Assembly: GCA_028717005.1 (NCBI GenBank)
Contig: JAQUOQ010000002.1
Location: 1-33,017 of the forward strand
DNA: 33,017 nucleotides
Reading direction: 5' to 3'
DNA from: Minisyncoccota bacterium
Lineage (GTDB): Bacteria; Patescibacteriota; Minisyncoccia; Minisyncoccales; Minisyncoccaceae
The position numbers and the translations under genes are program-made. The notes under the pieces are model-generated. The model worked only from the letters and a program-made list of their open reading frames with translations, was not told where the DNA came from and ran no database searches. Below are positions 22,369 to 30,582 of the stretch, one piece after another (within the stretch, counting starts at the first letter, position 1; every line of letters starts with the position of its first letter).

Positions 22369-23337
22369 TTAAATTAAATCCAAAATTATTTTTGCTAATT
22401 TGTGCTGGCTATGGGATACGCTGCCCACTTCTTGCAAAAGGTCGGCCCCAATGAATTTTTTGCTGTCCAGCCCTTCGGGAATTGAAACAACCTGCGCCAA
22501 TTCCGGATGCGATTCTTTATATTCCGACAGTCTTTCTTTATCCGGAACCTCTTTATTATAAATAATGTAATCGAGGCTTCCGCCAATATATCTTTCTATC
22601 TCATCGCAAAAATCCCTGACGTTATAATTGTTCGATTCTCCCCTTTTTGTCATTAAATTGCAAATAAATATTTTTTTCGCTTTGCTTGCGTTTATCGCTT
22701 CACTGATTCCGTTAATAAGCAGTGTTTGCAAAAGCGAAGAATACAAGTCGCCGGGGCCAATTACTATTAAATCAGCTTCTTTGATGTTCCTTACAGTAAC
22801 GGGACAGGCTTTCGCCTCGGGCACCAAAAAAATCTTTTTTATCCTTAGATCGCTGTCATGTTTAGGGATATTGATGTTTGTTTCCCCTTTTATCTCTTCG
22901 CCGTTTTCCAGTATGGCATGCAAATGCGAATCGGTAATAGTGGCTGGCAGAATTCTGTGCCTATCCGCCAAAAAGCTGTTGATTTTCTCAAAAAAATCAC
23001 GATAATTGCCGCAGGAAAGATACAGGCCGGAAAGCATGATATTGGCCAAAGAATGGCGATCAAGCTCCCCTCCCTCAAAACGATAATTTAAATAATTTTT
23101 TATATCCTTCGGAAAATCAACTAGTTCAATGAAAGCTCTCCTGATATCCCCGAACGAAATTGTATGGTAATCGTTCCTTAGTTTCCCGCTTGATCCGCCG
23201 GAATCGAGAACTGCCGAAATAACAGCAAGATGATGCGGCGTTTTCTTTAGTTCCGAAAGCACGGCTCTAGGCATCGCACTGCCTCCGCCGATACAGACTA
23301 TCTTTTTTTGCGGCTTTAGTAATGGGCTTCCAAACAT
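22369..23337 (-). CDS. YvcK/CofD-like family protein (gluconeogenesis factor type)
   Basis: In Bacillus, YvcK binds UDP-sugars and helps set carbon flow and cell-wall synthesis. Its fold is that of CofD 2-phospho-lactate transferase. The N-terminus has the glycine-rich binding loop IVCIGGGSAMPRAVLSELKK (13-32), then DSGGSSGKLRNDYHTISFGD (about 46-65). DLIVIGPGDLYSSLLQTLLI (about 190-209) is the C-terminal hallmark block. At 322 residues it is full length for the family. It overlaps the oxidoreductase beta-subunit gene by 22 nt and is 1 nt from the GlmU-like gene, so one mRNA probably carries all. The link to UDP-GlcNAc metabolism is inferred from the neighbour. Confidence 0.88.
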   Translation of the reverse strand: MFGSPLLKPQKKIVCIGGGSAMPRAVLSELKKTPHHLAVISAVLDSGGSSGKLRNDYHTISFGDIRRAFIELVDFPKDIKNYLNYRFEGGELDRHSLANIMLSGLYLSCGNYRDFFEKINSFLADRHRILPATITDSHLHAILENGEEIKGETNINIPKHDSDLRIKKIFLVPEAKACPVTVRNIKEADLIVIGPGDLYSSLLQTLLINGISEAINASKAKKIFICNLMTKRGESNNYNVRDFCDEIERYIGGSLDYIIYNKEVPDKERLSEYKESHPELAQVVSIPEGLDSKKFIGADLLQEVGSVSHSQHKLAKIILDLI

Positions 23338-24161
23338 TTTTCTATTTCAATATTTTTTCCGATTAGTTCCCGGGCGCTTTCTTCAAAAACCGGCCTTTCT
23401 TTTTTATAAAATATTCCCAGTGGAATTTTCCCGCTCTCGCTGTAATTCCATTCCCTTGCTAATTTTAATGTTTCTTCTTCAGATTCGATTGCTTTGTTTT
23501 CCGCTTCATATATTCTTTCGTTATAAAATTGGATTGGATTAAAAAAGGAAACGCATGGCTGGAGTATTTCAATAAAAGCAAACCCATTATGCTTGTCCGC
23601 TTCCAGAAAAACATTTGCCATGTGCTCCATTTTTGCGGAATAGCTGCGGGCGATAAAAGAAGCATTGCTCGCGACCATCAGCTCCAAGGGGCTAAACGGC
23701 TCCTCTATCGTCCCCTGCGGAGTTGACCGGCCCTTCATTCCTTTTGGCGATACGGCCGTAAATTGGCCCGTAGTTAAGGCGAAAAGCCTGTTGTTGTGCA
23801 TAATTACTTTAATATTGGAATTCCTCTTAGCAGCATGTATAAGATGGTCCAATCCTTCGTTAAGCGATCCGCCGTCGCCGGTAAAAACAAAAACTTTAAG
23901 GTTTGGATTCGCCAGCTTAACTCCTTCGGCCGTGGTAACCGGCCGGCCATGCAATCCGATAAAACTGTTCAAGTTGAGATAATCGGCTATTTTTGAATTA
24001 CAGCCAATGTCCCCCACGACAACTATATCTTCGCGCTTCGTCCCCTGGCTGATCATTTTTTCGATAGCCTGCTTAAAGGCAGCCAATATGCCAAAGTTGC
24101 CGCAACCCGGACACCAGGTATTCGGGCATTGGGTGATAAGATTTGTTTTTTGCAATTCCAT
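23316..24161 (-). CDS. 2-oxoacid:ferredoxin oxidoreductase, beta subunit
   Basis: This thiamine-diphosphate subunit decarboxylates a 2-oxoacid (pyruvate or 2-oxoglutarate) to the acyl-CoA and passes electrons to ferredoxin. The start has CPNTWCPGCGNFGILAAFKQ (12-31), supplying cluster cysteines. Thiamine binding is shown by GDIGCNSKIADYLNLN (about 51-66) and the GDGGSLNEGLDHLIHAAKRN block (about 95-114). A further cysteine is in LQPCVSFFNPI (about 200). Length 281 suits the beta chain. It follows the alpha/gamma fusion gene by 12 nt. Substrate preference cannot be read from sequence, and no ferredoxin or delta subunit gene is in the window. Confidence 0.92.
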   Translation of the reverse strand: MELQKTNLITQCPNTWCPGCGNFGILAAFKQAIEKMISQGTKREDIVVVGDIGCNSKIADYLNLNSFIGLHGRPVTTAEGVKLANPNLKVFVFTGDGGSLNEGLDHLIHAAKRNSNIKVIMHNNRLFALTTGQFTAVSPKGMKGRSTPQGTIEEPFSPLELMVASNASFIARSYSAKMEHMANVFLEADKHNGFAFIEILQPCVSFFNPIQFYNERIYEAENKAIESEEETLKLAREWNYSESGKIPLGIFYKKERPVFEESARELIGKNIEIEKCLEAHY

Positions 24162-24173
24162 AGTTTTAAAATT

Positions 24174-25826
24174 TTAAGCTTTTTTTAATTGCTTTTCCAA
24201 TTCTTCCTCGGTAAAAGGCCGCGAATTGTATTTCAATATTTTTTTATTTGCTTTAATTCCGTAGCCGGACAAAACTTTGCTAAGCTGCCCTAAGGCATTG
24301 GCCTCAGCAACGATTATTTTTTTGCTTCTCTGCAAAGCCTTCTTAAATTGTTTTTCCGGAAAAGGCGATAAAACAATCGGCTGAACCATTTTAAATCCGA
24401 GCCGCGAAACCGCTTCCCTCGCTACGCCCGCAACCGAACCCCACGCGATGACGGCGGTTTTCGATTTTTTGTTTCCGTAAATTTTTATGGCATCCATATC
24501 GTCTATTTCTTTTTGCATACCTTCAAATTTCCTTAACCTTTTTTCCTGCATTTTTTGTATTTCTTCCTGCTTCTCTTCCATTGTTATGCCCGCCTCATTA
24601 TGCTCATAGCTGTTTCCTTTTATAATCGCGCCTTTCTCGCCCGGGAAAGCCATTGGGGATATTCCGCTAACAGTATCCTTATATCTTTGATAAACGCTTT
24701 TCCCGCCCCATAAAGATTCCTTTTCTTTTTTTACCAGCCTTGAAACGCCTTTATCCACGCTAAACGTTCCTTCAGAAACCTCCTTATCCAAAAGAAGAAT
24801 CGCCGGGCTTTGGTATTTCCAAGCCAAATTCAATATTTTTCCCGCCCAATAAAAAGATTCTTCGGCGTTAGACGGAGCAATTACAAACCGTTCGAAATCA
24901 CCGTGCCCGGCAGACAGGGTGAAAAGCAAATCCGCCTGCGCGCTGTATGTGGGCACGCCAGTTGCCGGACCCATTCTTTGGCTGTTTACTATTACTAATG
25001 GCGTTTCCGATTCCGCCGAAAGGCTGATGGTTTCCGCCATCAAAGCAAATCCGCCTCCCGACGTTCCGACTGCCGCTCTTTTTCCCGCAAAGCCGGCGCC
25101 GACTGCTTCGCTTGCGACCGCTATTTCATTTTCCGGCTGTATCGCCAGCACGCCTAATTCTTTTTGGTGTTCGGCGAAATAATGTAAAATTGAACTCGCC
25201 GGGGTCATCGGATAAGCAAAATAAATATCCAGGCCGGCTTTGGCAAACCCCAAAGCCGTTGCTTCATTTCCGGTCAAAAGCATTTTGGGCCTGGCTTTAA
25301 TTTTCTCAATTTTAAACAAAGCTTGCGTCTGGCTGTAGGCGGCCTCGGCGATTTCAATGTTCTTTTCTAATTCCCTGTCTATTTCTTTTTCTAAAACTTC
25401 TTTTACTGTTTTCCATTCTATCCCGATCGCTTTTGCGAAACCGGCTATCAGAGCTGTATTCGCCATAATCGGAAGGCCCCCTAAATCTTTAACTATTTTT
25501 TCCGCCGGAATAGCTATCCCCTCTTTTCCGCCGCCATCACCGCTCAAAAAAAGCAAACCGCCGGATTTTAATTCGGCGCGATGCGCGGTTATGGTTTTTT
25601 TATCTAAGGCCAGAAGAAAATCAATTTTTTCCTTTCGGCAGTTAGCCGGTTCCTCGGCAGCGGTAATTTGCGAAAAATTATGCCCGCCTTTAATAAGGGA
25701 CTGGTAATCATCGTAAATATATATGTTATAGCCTAATTTATTAAAAAGCTTGGCAATTACAAGACCGGCCTTTCTCGAGCCTTGCCCGGCAGCACCGCCC
25801 ACTAAAATAGAATATTCCAACTTCAT
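24174..25826 (-). CDS. 2-oxoacid:ferredoxin oxidoreductase, fused gamma-alpha subunit
   Basis: Residues about 1-185 are the gamma domain: SILVGGAAGQGSRKAGLVIA, then YDDYQSLIKGGHNFSQI. From about 190 the alpha domain follows: ALGFAKAGLDIYFAYPMTPA with SSILHY, QPENEIAVASEAVGAGFAGK and GPATGVPTYSAQADLLF. A C-terminal region (about 440-545) contains the transketolase-C-like fold. The gamma-alpha fusion of 550 residues is a common form in anaerobes and CPR members. It is the first gene of the unit continuing with the beta subunit, YvcK-like and GlmU-like genes. The enzyme is oxygen-sensitive in known family members, consistent with the class III ribonucleotide reductase. Confidence 0.92.
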   Translation of the reverse strand: MKLEYSILVGGAAGQGSRKAGLVIAKLFNKLGYNIYIYDDYQSLIKGGHNFSQITAAEEPANCRKEKIDFLLALDKKTITAHRAELKSGGLLFLSGDGGGKEGIAIPAEKIVKDLGGLPIMANTALIAGFAKAIGIEWKTVKEVLEKEIDRELEKNIEIAEAAYSQTQALFKIEKIKARPKMLLTGNEATALGFAKAGLDIYFAYPMTPASSILHYFAEHQKELGVLAIQPENEIAVASEAVGAGFAGKRAAVGTSGGGFALMAETISLSAESETPLVIVNSQRMGPATGVPTYSAQADLLFTLSAGHGDFERFVIAPSNAEESFYWAGKILNLAWKYQSPAILLLDKEVSEGTFSVDKGVSRLVKKEKESLWGGKSVYQRYKDTVSGISPMAFPGEKGAIIKGNSYEHNEAGITMEEKQEEIQKMQEKRLRKFEGMQKEIDDMDAIKIYGNKKSKTAVIAWGSVAGVAREAVSRLGFKMVQPIVLSPFPEKQFKKALQRSKKIIVAEANALGQLSKVLSGYGIKANKKILKYNSRPFTEEELEKQLKKA

Positions 25827-25845
25827 TTGGTTTTTAGGTTAGTTT

Positions 25846-25863
25846 ATTATATTACCGATTATA
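25846..25863 (-). promoter_or_regulatory. Possible -10 elements of the oxidoreductase operon
   Basis: On the minus strand two TATAAT hexamers (25858-25863 and 25846-25851) lie upstream of ATG 25826. No convincing -35 element sits at the correct distance for either, so the assignment is tentative. Confidence 0.35.
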
Positions 25864-25929
25864 CTATAAAAGGTATAAAGAATAAACCCTCTTTAGGCCC
25901 TACGGTCGAAGCCTAAATAAGCCCTAAAA

Positions 25930-25953
25930 ATTAAAAAAGCCCTTTTAAAGGGC
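25930..25953 (-). terminator. Terminator of the leuS-glmS operon
   Basis: Minus-strand GCCCTTT/AAAGGGC inverted repeat (25939-25953) is followed by TTTTTTAATTTTT. The region 25827-26048 also holds a separate stem (25892-25898 TTTAGGC with 25911-25917 GCCTAAA) and a longer stem-loop nearer glmS. The 20-nt core AAAGCCCTTTTAAAGGGCCT recurs at 30533-30552. Confidence 0.8.
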
Positions 25954-25987
25954 CTGATTTCTGCGGTTTGTCCGCCTTTACCAGCTG

Positions 25988-26033
25988 TCAGAGAATGTTT
26001 GGCAGCCAGGCTACCAAACATTGGATTTTCTGA
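25988..26033 (-). other. Long stem-loop in the glmS 3' untranslated region
   Basis: Outer TCAGA/TCTGA arms enclose AATGTTTGG (25993-26001) pairing with CCAAACATT (26014-26022), with AGCC/GGCT inside. No uridine run follows, so it is not a simple terminator. It begins 16 nt after the glmS stop and may protect the 3' end or bind a regulator. Confidence 0.55.
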
Positions 26034-26048
26034 TTATTTTGTTTTCTT

Positions 26049-27863
26049 TTATTCCACGGTTACGCTTTTGGCGAGATTTTTCGGCTTATCAATATTCCGG
26101 CCCAAAACAGCGGCCATATAATAAGCAAAAAGATGCAAAGGAATGGCTGATAAAAGCGGGGTTAGCATTTCCAAAGTTTTCGGAATATAAATAACATCAT
26201 CGGCTATGTTTTTGATTTCTTCATTCCCCTCGGTGGCCAAAGCGATTACTTTTCCTTTTCTCGCCTTCACCTCTTCTATATTCGCTATCATTTTTTCGTA
26301 AACCGAATCCGACGGGCAGATTGCTATCGTCGGGCAATTTTCATCTATCAGGGCCAGCGGGCCATGCTTCAACTCCCCCCCGGCCGTTCCCTCGGCATGG
26401 ACATACGAAACCTCTTTTAGCTTCAAGGCTCCTTCCAGGGCAACCGGATAATTATATTTTCTGCCGATAAACCAAAAGTCCCGATACTTTTTGTATTTTT
26501 CCGCAATATTTTTTATCTCCTCTCTATGGCCTAATATTTCTCTGGCTAAATTGGGCAAATTAACCAGCTCGGAAACAATCCTCTTGCCTGTCACCACAGA
26601 CATCTCCCTTTGCCTGCCCAAATAAACGGTTAGCATCGCAAGAGTTGCCAACTGCCCGATAAAAGCTTTTGTTGAGGCGACGGCAATTTCCGGGCCGGAA
26701 CGGGTGTAAACGCCGGCATCGGTTTCCCTGGCCTGAGAAGAGCCGACAACATTAGTAATGCCCAAAGTTAAAATTCCTTTTTCTTTCATTTCCCGCATAG
26801 CCGCTAAAGTGTCGGCGGTTTCTCCGGATTGGGAAACAAAAATCGCTGCCGTATTTTTGTTGACAATCGGCTTCCTATACCGGAACTCGGATCCAATATC
26901 CGTTTCGCCGGCGATGCTGGCGTAATCTTCAAGCATATATTCCCCTACCGCGCAGGCGTAGTGGGCAGTGCCGCACCCTATCAAAAGCAGATTATTGATG
27001 CCTCTTAATTTTTCTTCAACCTGAAACAATCCTCCCAATTTTACATTACCATCTTCCAAAATCAAACGGCCGCGGATAGCATCTTCTATTGTATTGGGCT
27101 CTTCCATTATCTCTTTAAGCATAAAATGGTCATAACCGCCCTTCTCGGCCTGTTCGATATCCCAATCAATGGTTTCTATCTGTTTCTGCGATTCTTTTTC
27201 TTCTTTAAAGATGGAAAAGCCGGCTTTTTTTAAAACTGCGATTTCTCCGTCATCCAAATTTATTATTTGCCGCGTGTGGGTAATTATTGCCGAGGGATCA
27301 GATGCCACCAAAAACTCGTCAACGCCCACCCCTATAATCAAAGGGGACGACATTCGGGCAACCACAATTTTTTCCGGGTCGCCGGTAGAAATAACGGCTA
27401 GCCCATAAGTTCCCCTTATTTCTTTCAGGGCTTTTTTTACGGCTTCTTCCAAATTTCCGGAAAAGTATTTTTCTATTAAATGGGCGATAACTTCGGTATC
27501 GGTTTCCGATTTAAAGACATGCCCCTCGCCAATAAGATTATTTTTTAACTCTTTGTAATTTTCTACTATACCGTTATGCACTACGAATATTTCTTCTTTG
27601 CAGTCCGAATGCGGGTGGGCATTTTCTTTTGTCACCTCGCCCGTAGTTGCCCAACGCGTATGGCTGATGGCAACATTACCCTTAACGTGGTCAAAATTAT
27701 CGCTATTTTCCGATATCTTTCCAATTTGCTTGAATAAAAAGGGTTTGCCGTTTAAAACGCAAAAGCCGTAGCTGTCATACCCGCGATATTCCAATCTTTT
27801 TAACCCCGCTAAAACTATAGGCAGGGCATCTTTTGATCCAACATATCCGACTATACCGCACAT
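26049..27863 (-). CDS. glmS: Glutamine-fructose-6-phosphate aminotransferase (isomerising)
   Basis: GlmS makes glucosamine-6-phosphate from fructose-6-phosphate and glutamine, the entry to UDP-GlcNAc and the cell wall. The glutaminase half begins MCGIVGYVGSKDALP with nucleophile Cys2, then RLEYRGYDSYGF (23-34), HTRWATTGEVTKENAHPHSD (68-87) and HNGIVENYKELK. The SIS half contains LLIGCGTAHYACAVGEYMLE (about 294-313), VSQSGETADTLAAMREMKEKG and the C-terminal LAKSVTVE ending. At 604 residues it is full length. It lies 1 nt after leuS, so there is no room for a glmS ribozyme-type 5' leader. Confidence 0.97.
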   Translation of the reverse strand: MCGIVGYVGSKDALPIVLAGLKRLEYRGYDSYGFCVLNGKPFLFKQIGKISENSDNFDHVKGNVAISHTRWATTGEVTKENAHPHSDCKEEIFVVHNGIVENYKELKNNLIGEGHVFKSETDTEVIAHLIEKYFSGNLEEAVKKALKEIRGTYGLAVISTGDPEKIVVARMSSPLIIGVGVDEFLVASDPSAIITHTRQIINLDDGEIAVLKKAGFSIFKEEKESQKQIETIDWDIEQAEKGGYDHFMLKEIMEEPNTIEDAIRGRLILEDGNVKLGGLFQVEEKLRGINNLLLIGCGTAHYACAVGEYMLEDYASIAGETDIGSEFRYRKPIVNKNTAAIFVSQSGETADTLAAMREMKEKGILTLGITNVVGSSQARETDAGVYTRSGPEIAVASTKAFIGQLATLAMLTVYLGRQREMSVVTGKRIVSELVNLPNLAREILGHREEIKNIAEKYKKYRDFWFIGRKYNYPVALEGALKLKEVSYVHAEGTAGGELKHGPLALIDENCPTIAICPSDSVYEKMIANIEEVKARKGKVIALATEGNEEIKNIADDVIYIPKTLEMLTPLLSAIPLHLFAYYMAAVLGRNIDKPKNLAKSVTVE

Positions 27864-27864
27864 A

Positions 27865-30279
27865 TTATTTTATAACTATGTTTATTATCTTATTCGGCAC
27901 GAATACAATATCTTTGATTTCTTTGCCTTGAATCCAGGGCGCAATTTTAGAATCGTTAAAAGCGATGTCTTCAACTTCTCCCTTGTCGAGATCGGCCGGA
28001 ATTTCTATTTTTCCCCTCATCTTCCCGTTTATCTGTATCGCCATTACTATTTTTTCCTCTAAAATGCTTTTTTCGTCAACGGCTGGCCATTTTTCGAGAG
28101 TAATGCTCTGATTATTGCCGATGTTGCTCCACAACTCCTCGCAAAAATGCGGGGCGAATGGTGAAAATATTTTTAAAAATTTTTCGACGCAATCCCTTCC
28201 CCAATGCTCTTTATTGTCCGAAATAAAATTAATGTATTCCATAAAAAAAGCAACGCAGGTATTGAATTTCATTTTTTCCAAATCAACTGCTGCTCTCCTA
28301 ACCAATTTATTGGTCTCGGAAATTACTTTTTCGGAACTCTTTTCTTTGCCGTATAAATTAGCGGCCAAATCCCATGTCCTGTTAAGAAATCTATACACTC
28401 CGCTTACGCCTTGCGTATTCCACCCGATCGCCTGGTCAAAAGGGCCCATAAACATTTCGTAAATTCTTAAAGTGTCGGCTCCGAATTCGTCAGCCACTTG
28501 TTCCGGCGCGATTACATTGCCTTTTGATTTTGACATTTTTTGCCCGTCCGCAGCCAAAACCAATCCGACATTCCTTAGTTTTTGGAACGGCTCATTTGTT
28601 GAGATAACTCCGATATCAAACAAAAATTTGTGCCAGAATCTTGAATACAAAAGATGAAGCACGGCATGTTCGGCTCCGCCGACATAAAGATCAACGGGCA
28701 TCCATCTTTTTTCTTTATCTTTGCCAACCAATTCTTTATCATTTTTGTTATCCAAAAAACGCAGATAATACCAGCAGCTTCCTGCCCACTGGGGCATTGT
28801 ATTGGTTTCTCTTTTTGCTTTGCCGCCGCATTTCGGGCACTCTACATTTACCCAATCATCAATTGCCGCAAGCGGAGATTCGCCCGTGCCGGTCGGCTCG
28901 TATTTTTCCACTTTTGGCAGCTCTAAAGGCAGATCTTTTTCGCTTAAAGGAACAATTCCGCATTTTTCGCAAATAATTATTGGTATCGGCTCGCCCCAAT
29001 ACCGCTGCCGGGAGAAAACCCAATCTCGCAATTTGTAATTAATTGTTTTCCTTGCTTTGTTTTGTTTTTCTAAATGTTCCCCTATTTTCTCCCTTGCTTG
29101 TTCTGATTTTAAGCCGTCAAACCCGTCGGATGCGAACAACACCCCGTCATCAACAAAAGCTTTTTCTTCTTCAATCTCTCCGCTCGCCGGTTTGATTACT
29201 CTTATTATCGGCAAGCCGTATTTAGCTGCAAAATCAAAATCTCGCGCATCGTGCGCGGGCACTGCCATCACCGCTCCGGTCCCGTAGTGGCCAAGAACAT
29301 AATCGGCTACAAAAATCGGGATTTCTTTATTGTTAACAGGATTTATCGCGGTTAATCCAATAATTTTTATTCCGGTCTTTTCTTTTACTTCGCTGATTCT
29401 TTCCCGATCGCTTTTATTTTTAGCTTCCTCGATATAATCTAAAACGTCGCTCTCGTTCTCTATCTTCTGCGCCAGTTTTTCTAAAAGAGGATGCTCCGGC
29501 GCGAGAACGGCATAAGTGCAGCCGAACAAAGTATCTGCCCGGGTGGTAAAAACTTTGATTTCCTCCGTTCCGCCCTTTATCGGAAATGATATTTCCCATC
29601 CCTCGCTTCGCCCAATCCAATTTTTCTGCATTTCTTTTATTTTGTCGGGCCAGTCCAACCCCTCCAAGTCATTAAGCAACCTGTCCGCGTAATCAGTGAT
29701 TTTTAATACCCATTGCTCAATATCTTTTTTGGTTGTCTCCGTTCCGCACCTTTCGCATTTTCCCTCCACAACCTCCTCATTCGCCAATCCGGTTTTGCAC
29801 GACGGACACCAGTTTATGGGCAATAATTTTTTATAAGCCAGCCCTTTTTCGTAGAGCTTTAAAAATATCCATTGCGTCCATTTATAATACGCGGGGTCAG
29901 CAGAGCTTATTTCCCTGCCCCAATCATAACTAAAACCAGCCCGTTCCATTTGGTTTTTAATGTTTACTATATTTTTTTCCGTAGTGATAGCCGGATGTAT
30001 TCCGGTTTTAAGGGCATAGTTTTCCGCCGGCAATCCAAAAGCGTCCCAGCCCATGGGATGTAAAACGTTAAAGCCTTGCATCCGTTTTAGCCTGGCCATA
30101 ATGTCCGTGGCGACATAACCTTTGAAATGGCCTACGTGAAGGCCGCTACCGGATGGATACGGAAACATATCCAAAACATAGCACTTTGGCTTATCCGCCC
30201 CTTCTTCGGTCTTATAAAGATTATTTTTTCCCCAATAATCCTGCCACTTTTTCTCGATATTCTGAGGTTCGTAGTTCAT
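27865..30279 (-). CDS. leuS: Leucyl-tRNA synthetase
   Basis: This class I synthetase charges tRNA-Leu. The HIGH motif reads LHVGHFKGY (47-55), the KMSKS motif is in GQKMSKSKGNV (near 580), and MPQWAGSCWYYLRF (about 500) is a conserved catalytic-core block. A zinc ribbon INWCPSCKTGLANEEVVEGK (about 155-174) with CERCG, and a CP1 editing domain (TTRADTLFGCTYAVLAPEHP and later GTGAVMAVPAHDARDF), are intact. At 804 residues it is a complete bacterial LeuRS. It is preceded by a small membrane-protein gene (3-nt gap) and followed by glmS (1-nt gap). Confidence 0.98.
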   Translation of the reverse strand: MNYEPQNIEKKWQDYWGKNNLYKTEEGADKPKCYVLDMFPYPSGSGLHVGHFKGYVATDIMARLKRMQGFNVLHPMGWDAFGLPAENYALKTGIHPAITTEKNIVNIKNQMERAGFSYDWGREISSADPAYYKWTQWIFLKLYEKGLAYKKLLPINWCPSCKTGLANEEVVEGKCERCGTETTKKDIEQWVLKITDYADRLLNDLEGLDWPDKIKEMQKNWIGRSEGWEISFPIKGGTEEIKVFTTRADTLFGCTYAVLAPEHPLLEKLAQKIENESDVLDYIEEAKNKSDRERISEVKEKTGIKIIGLTAINPVNNKEIPIFVADYVLGHYGTGAVMAVPAHDARDFDFAAKYGLPIIRVIKPASGEIEEEKAFVDDGVLFASDGFDGLKSEQAREKIGEHLEKQNKARKTINYKLRDWVFSRQRYWGEPIPIIICEKCGIVPLSEKDLPLELPKVEKYEPTGTGESPLAAIDDWVNVECPKCGGKAKRETNTMPQWAGSCWYYLRFLDNKNDKELVGKDKEKRWMPVDLYVGGAEHAVLHLLYSRFWHKFLFDIGVISTNEPFQKLRNVGLVLAADGQKMSKSKGNVIAPEQVADEFGADTLRIYEMFMGPFDQAIGWNTQGVSGVYRFLNRTWDLAANLYGKEKSSEKVISETNKLVRRAAVDLEKMKFNTCVAFFMEYINFISDNKEHWGRDCVEKFLKIFSPFAPHFCEELWSNIGNNQSITLEKWPAVDEKSILEEKIVMAIQINGKMRGKIEIPADLDKGEVEDIAFNDSKIAPWIQGKEIKDIVFVPNKIINIVIK

Positions 30280-30282
30280 ATT

Positions 30283-30477
30283 TTATACTATAAATCCGGC
30301 GATAATCGCCAAAACCACGGCAATCACAACCCCCCGCCAGAAATAACCATCATCGTTGAATTTTCTCTTAAAAAGCATTTCTAACACCGGCTTAGAAAAA
30401 AGCATAAGCACATAAAACGACAGCCCCACGGAAAGGGCGAAGAGAATTTTCCTTAAGATTATTAGCAATAACGGCAT
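30283..30477 (-). CDS. Small two-helix membrane protein, unknown function
   Basis: This 64-residue protein has two hydrophobic segments, LLLIILRKILFALSVGLSFY (about 3-22) and WRGVVIAVVLAIIAGFIV (about 47-64), joined by a charged loop (FKRKFNDDGYF). I recognise no family. It ends 3 nt before leuS and is probably cotranscribed. The ATG at 30477 follows TATTAT by no more than a few bases. If that hexamer were the -10, this start would lie upstream of the transcript, so the start or the promoter is uncertain. Confidence 0.6.
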   Translation of the reverse strand: MPLLLIILRKILFALSVGLSFYVLMLFSKPVLEMLFKRKFNDDGYFWRGVVIAVVLAIIAGFIV

Positions 30478-30521
30478 ATAATAGTAGTTAATTAAGTTGT
30501 GTTTTTACAATATCATAGCGT

Positions 30522-30550
30522 TTTAAAAAATGAAAGCCCTTTTAAAGGGC
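30522..30550 (-). terminator. Terminator of the HtrA-like gene
   Basis: The GCCCTTT/AAAGGGC hairpin (30536-30550) is followed on the minus strand by TTTCATTTTTT. It lies about 33 nt after the protease stop. The plus strand also has a T-run after the stem, so it may work both ways. Confidence 0.75.
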
Positions 30551-30582
30551 CTTCTTTTTTGCCTGATTTTGATTGAATTTTG

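Noticed and set aside
27863-27865. glmS ribozyme or riboswitch leader
   Set aside because: Only 1 nt separates leuS from glmS, and no such structure is visible.
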